A stretch of 64,000 nt of DNA from Trichoplax sp. H2 (lineage: Eukaryota > Placozoa > Uniplacotomia > Trichoplacea). Both the position numbers and the translations under genes were made by a program. Location: positions 336,471 through 400,470 of the forward strand of contig NOWV01000063.1 of NCBI GenBank assembly GCA_003344405.1. The letters run 5' to 3'. The number at the start of each line of letters is the position of its first letter. The first letter of the stretch is position 1. Below, piece after piece: positions 59,371 through 64,000 of this stretch. Under the pieces are notes generated by a model, which was not told the DNA's origin, did not search any database, and worked only from the letters and a program-made list of their open reading frames with translations.

Positions 59371-62300
59371 AAAGGAATTACTGCTTAAGTGTATTATTAG
59401 TCAATTCATCAATTACAAAGTAAATGCCATAAGCAATGAATGTTTAATTCTATGCGTTGCGTTTCATTAAATCTTAAGCATGACTAAGTTATAGTACGAT
59501 CACAAGGCTAATTTGTAATAGTTGCTCTAATGATACCTGATATTTTTTACTGTATCGTAAAAAATAAGTAATTATAATTATAAGGAAAATGAGATGGGTA
59601 TATAATATTTAATAGTAACCTGTAATCGTTCTGCAGCTCTTGATATGGATATGTAAGATTTTACTATGTGAAATAACATAGCTAGTGAAGTTCGCGTATC
59701 ATGATGGCTTGTTGTGTTAATAGTGGAAGCATGTAAGCTTATATCGACGAATAAAAAAATAACTTTAGCAAGCTGCTCTAAGCATCCATTCAAATTTATC
59801 AACTACGTCATTATAATTTCTTGTTTCTGTCGCATAAAATTTTTGCTATTATTTATAGTTACGCTCATTGCATTGAATATTTTAATTGTGATTGGTTTAA
59901 TTAGCTTAGACTGCACCATTAATAGATGATAGTACGGCTTTGAAAAGTAGTACTTAATAAATCTGATTTATTTTTACCTTATCACCAATAAGTTAGCAAA
60001 GTGTACTTTCTAAAGTGCTTTTTCGTCTTTTATATACTATTTAATTTTCTTAATATAGGACGGCTACTATTTATCTTATTGGTAAGTATAAGGATAGAAT
60101 TAGAGTGTGGATAGTAGCTACCAGCATGAAAATGTAACACAATCTTGTCATGGTCTTTTACTAATAACTTATCAACTAAGATTGCGATTATGTATCAGAT
60201 ATGACAAGCTAAAGTAGAATAATGGAAAATGTACAATCATGGATGGTGGTATGCAAACTTTCTAGTGAGAAATTATGTCGAGCTTGGCTTTATCACTAAT
60301 TATACTATTCGTTAGTTCTAAAGAATTGCTAATTTTCTGTTTATTGCACCAGTAACAAATGTAAAAATATAGCTAGAGTTACATTATCGAAATAAATACC
60401 TTTACATCGTTAAAATAGAAATTTCGAATCTTTGAAGTAGTAGAATATTCGCTTTAGCTTCATACCTAGGAATGTAGGTATACGAATTTTTAGGATTTGA
60501 CCACTGGATTCATGAAAAGCCAAATAATACAATCAGCTGATTATTTATAAATAGATCTACTGAAATGAAATATGTAGAAATCAAGTTACGAAACTTCTAA
60601 TATATTTTGATTCTACTTTATTTGTACTCTGGTCGACTTAATGCAACTTTGACACAAAATGAAAATTGGTGAATAGCCAATCAACCATTTATTTAGAAAA
60701 AGTGAGACAGTCAGATTAAATAACCTTCTAAATACTTAATTCTAAGTGTTATAAGTGAAGAAATAAAAAAAAGCGACAGAACTGAAACTGGTAACGACCA
60801 GACGACCTAAAAAAGAAGAGCATTTTCACTTACAACTATTCGACCCCGAAGGCCTTTAAAATTCAACAAGGTCTTCAAAAGAATCTTCTTATACTCTCTA
60901 TTCTAAATTTTCTGATTTAATGGCACTGCATTTGTAACGAATCAATTTTTAGAACCTCTTTATCATTTATAGGCTTCGCAGAGCCGTCAGTATTTAAAAC
61001 TGAACATTTATTAACCAATCGCTCTTAAGATTCACTTTAGAAAACTACTTTGCACCACTTGAGAAAGCAAAAATTGTTTTAAGTTCAGTTATATTTTACC
61101 ACATGATTCCCTCACAAACGCTATAAAACCAATAATCTTACTACAAAATACATCAAGCTTCACTTCTAATGTAATTCATTAGATTAAAAGCTTATTAAAG
61201 TCATTTTCGTCTGTCAAACGAAAAATAACAACTACTCAACAGCAACGACTAAATCGCCATCTGTCCAACTATACACTTGTATGGAATGAATGTCTGTAAT
61301 AGAAATAAGATTTAAAGTAAATAACGATTGTAATTACCACACTAACTGTGGAATAGTTGGCATCGATGAAAATCTTTGGATGGAAACAAGCCTACAGCCA
61401 ATGTCGATGTCACAATTTAGCATATTGAAGATGTATCACGAATGCTTTACCTAGCAACGAAAACGAATTGTCGTTGTATTATTAACCCTAGCAAGTTTTT
61501 GATTGAAAATATTGAAAGAGTGCTATTGCATTGACGAGGTTTTACCCTGCTACATTAATTAGCTCGATGAGTTGGTATCTGATCTACAAATTAAGAATTT
61601 TACTGTTTATATCAGAATTCAAGAGTAATGGCAAGGTAATGATGAACTAATGAGTTGGAAGTTTTCTGGTAAAAATGAGAGTAAAACACTATGAACCTAT
61701 TTAAAGCTGGCGAGACGTAATACTTTTTATTTGTTTGCAAATTTATTAATTACGTTGTAAGTGTACGTAACAAGATGCGCCATCCAACTCTATGGCTGGT
61801 TATTGTACGCGTATATGATTTGCTATTGCTGCAATAGATATGAGGAAAAGTGTGTATTAGGTCGATCTAGTGTGTATGTCTATGAAATATTAAACTTATA
61901 GACAATTGCAAAGGGCGTAATTAGTGAAAGTTAAATGTTGAAAGAACGATTACTTGGCAATCTTATTTATACTGACGCGATGAAGATGAAACTCTTGACT
62001 TGATGACGTGGTTGTACAACTGGGAGCTGTTGCATTTATTCAAACCAGTTGAACTAATGAATGTCAACACCAATATCTACCAATTCATTATTATATTGTA
62101 GCTATGTCGTAACGTAAAAGTTACCAAGGTGGTTGATACCTTATAGTATATCGGGAATTCTCTCTTTACTTTCACAGACTTCTTTTCCTTAAACAGTCCC
62201 CGATTACACAGCTTAATTGACTAGGGCATCAGCTTTGCAAGAATAGTACTGTAGATAGGTGTATGATTTTACTCACACACAAGTTACTGTATCTACTACA

Positions 62301-62429
62301 AAAGTAACTTATTACTTTAATCAGATATACTGTACGCGTGTGTAAAACTCAAGTACTGCTGTGATACACTGTCTAATTTTATTTTCAAGTATTGCAGTAA
62401 AACGGAAGATTGATCCATGTAGGTACCTG
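59371..62429. other. Spacer, nothing recognised
   Basis: AT-rich, only short open frames on either strand with no family signal, no clear exon pair and no obvious tandem repeat. Confidence 0.5.
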
Positions 62430-64000
62430 CTACAATCAATGCACAACATACTTTGTGTTGACTTGTCTCTAAAACGAAGCCAATGATGTGTCTTCTGAAG
62501 TATCCAATAAAAAACTGTCGATGGTACAATATCAGAAAAGGAATATTGGTTAATGAGTGGTTCTACTGTCGTAGGAAACGACTCCTCTATTTTAATTTTT
62601 ATACTCGTACGTTAAAAATAACATGTGAAATAAGTTACAGCATTCCATAGTACAATTTACGTCTTGACTGCATCGTTACAATCTTGAACGAAATATCATT
62701 TTGTATTGGACACGTTAGTTGCTGTTCCAATATCATGTAATTTATATAATCAATCTAGCAAGAAAAGCAATTATATGCAATTGCTGACAACTAAGTACAA
62801 CAAACTATGATTATGGAATGTAGCAGTTCTATCATTTTATATTAATTCAAAACGGTAAATTGCATAAATGCAGTACACTAGTGGCGCTATCACAAATTCA
62901 TATGCTGTATCCAGTATAAAATACATACGATTGAAATCAATTAGCCAAACAAAAACTTAGCATGATAACTTAATCGAAGATTGAAGTAAACTATGACAGA
63001 GTTTTAGCCATTGAGGATTAAGGATCAGTAGAGCTTCTCCTGTACAAGTCATCATGTGATGGATCTGGATAAATGAGATCAGTGCTGTATCCTGTCTGTC
63101 CTCGTGCACATATACAGGGTGTGTACTAATATTGAGTGGAAAATAGAGCAGCAGAGTGGATGCTTCTTGTCATCGTAGTCAAATTCAAGCAGTCAATATA
63201 CAACAGATTTTGTATTGATTTGTGTCTAAAACGAAGCAAATGATCTGTCTTTTGAGGTATCCAATGAATTTATGAGCGGAAGCTAGGTCTGTTTCATCCT
63301 ACAATTTGAAAAATAAAGATTGTGCGAGTAGAGTGTAAAGAGAAACAGGTGAGAAACTAAGTATCCATTAAATTTATGAACGTAAACTAGATCTGTTTAA
63401 TCCTACAATTGATTAAAAGAAACAGATTGATTTATATGTAGAAAGAAACGGGTAAGAACATAAGTATCCAACGAATTGATGATTGTGCAAATACATCACT
63501 ATCCAACACAATCATATCCATGGTACAATATCAGAAAAGGAATATTGGTTAATGAAAAAACAAAACGTGTGAATTTACAGCATTCCATAGCACAATTTCC
63601 ATCTTGACTACATCATTACGATCTTGAACAAAATATCATTTTGTACTGGATATTAATATTGATAAGAATATTGTCGATGGTACAGTATTCAGAGAAGGAA
63701 CATTGGCTAGTGAGTGGTTCTATTGTAGGAGAAAACGACTCCTCTATTTTAATTTCTTATCTGCGTACGTTAAACAAATAAATAAAGTAAGACGAGTGCG
63801 TTAAAACAAAACATGTGAAGTAAGTTTCTGCATTCCATAGCACAATTTCCATCTTGATTACTACATCATTACAATCTTGAACAAAATAGCATTTTGTATT
63901 GGATACGTTGGTTTCAGTTCAAGTATCATGTAATTTATAATTAATCTAGCAAGGAAACCAAGTGTATGCGATTGCTGACAATTAAATACAACAAAGCATG
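62430..64000. repeat. Dispersed/duplicated element, three copies
   Basis: A block of about 300 bases occurs at 62516-62815 and again at about 63672-64000 (cut by the window edge), with a shorter copy at 63517-63665. Shared text: 'ggtacaatatcagaaaagga', 'aaacgactcctctattttaa', 'gcattccatagcacaatttc', 'cttgaacaaaatatcatttt' and 'tatcatgtaatttata'. The flank just upstream is also copied ('tctaaaacgaagcaaatgat' at about 62466 and 63226). No coding frame or clear terminal inverted repeat was seen. Confidence 0.8.

Overview
The window looks like nuclear DNA of a compact, intron-dense, AT-rich early-branching animal, most probably a placozoan (Trichoplax/Hoilungia type). That placement is inference. 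What the sequence shows is many short GT-AG introns (often 60-250 bases), gene structures that align exon by exon with animal families, no operons or Shine-Dalgarno sites, and standard stop codons.

Layout. (1) 1-1030, minus: 5' part of a SIRT3-like mitochondrial sirtuin, cut by the left edge. (2) 3474-15242, plus: complete VWA8, rebuilt here as 51 in-phase exons (1889 residues). (3) 15552-18941, minus: glutathione reductase, 14 exons, missing only its extreme N-terminus. (4) 21151-26247, plus: complete dyskerin (DKC1), 16 exons, 559 residues, with a 7-base first coding exon and a very long Lys/Glu tail. (5) 29578-35534 and 37682-43446, plus: two tandem paralogous receptors with signal peptide, two Ig domains, one membrane span and a cytoplasmic TIR/SEFIR-like (STIR) domain. 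The first also ends in about 20 short helical repeats arranged as four 64-65-residue super-repeats. (6) 45680-47149, plus: HS1BP3 (PX domain, first exon not found). (7) 47211-50035, minus: a p24-family cargo receptor (TMED1/TMED5 type). (8) 54839-59370, plus: an ornithine-decarboxylase-like protein with altered active-site residues and one apparent frameshift. The rest has no gene I can recognise.

Between and inside the genes lie many tandem arrays. Each has its own unit and length (about 60 to 250 bases), and they fill most of the larger introns and spacers, mainly around the receptor pair.

How the genes relate. SIRT3, VWA8 and glutathione reductase are known or likely mitochondrial proteins lying side by side, dyskerin is nucleolar, and HS1BP3 and TMED act in membrane traffic. 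I see no shared pathway. The receptor pair is the most unusual content: a tandemly duplicated, apparently innate-immune-type receptor whose copies share intron phases and two exon lengths but differ by a repeat expansion in one.
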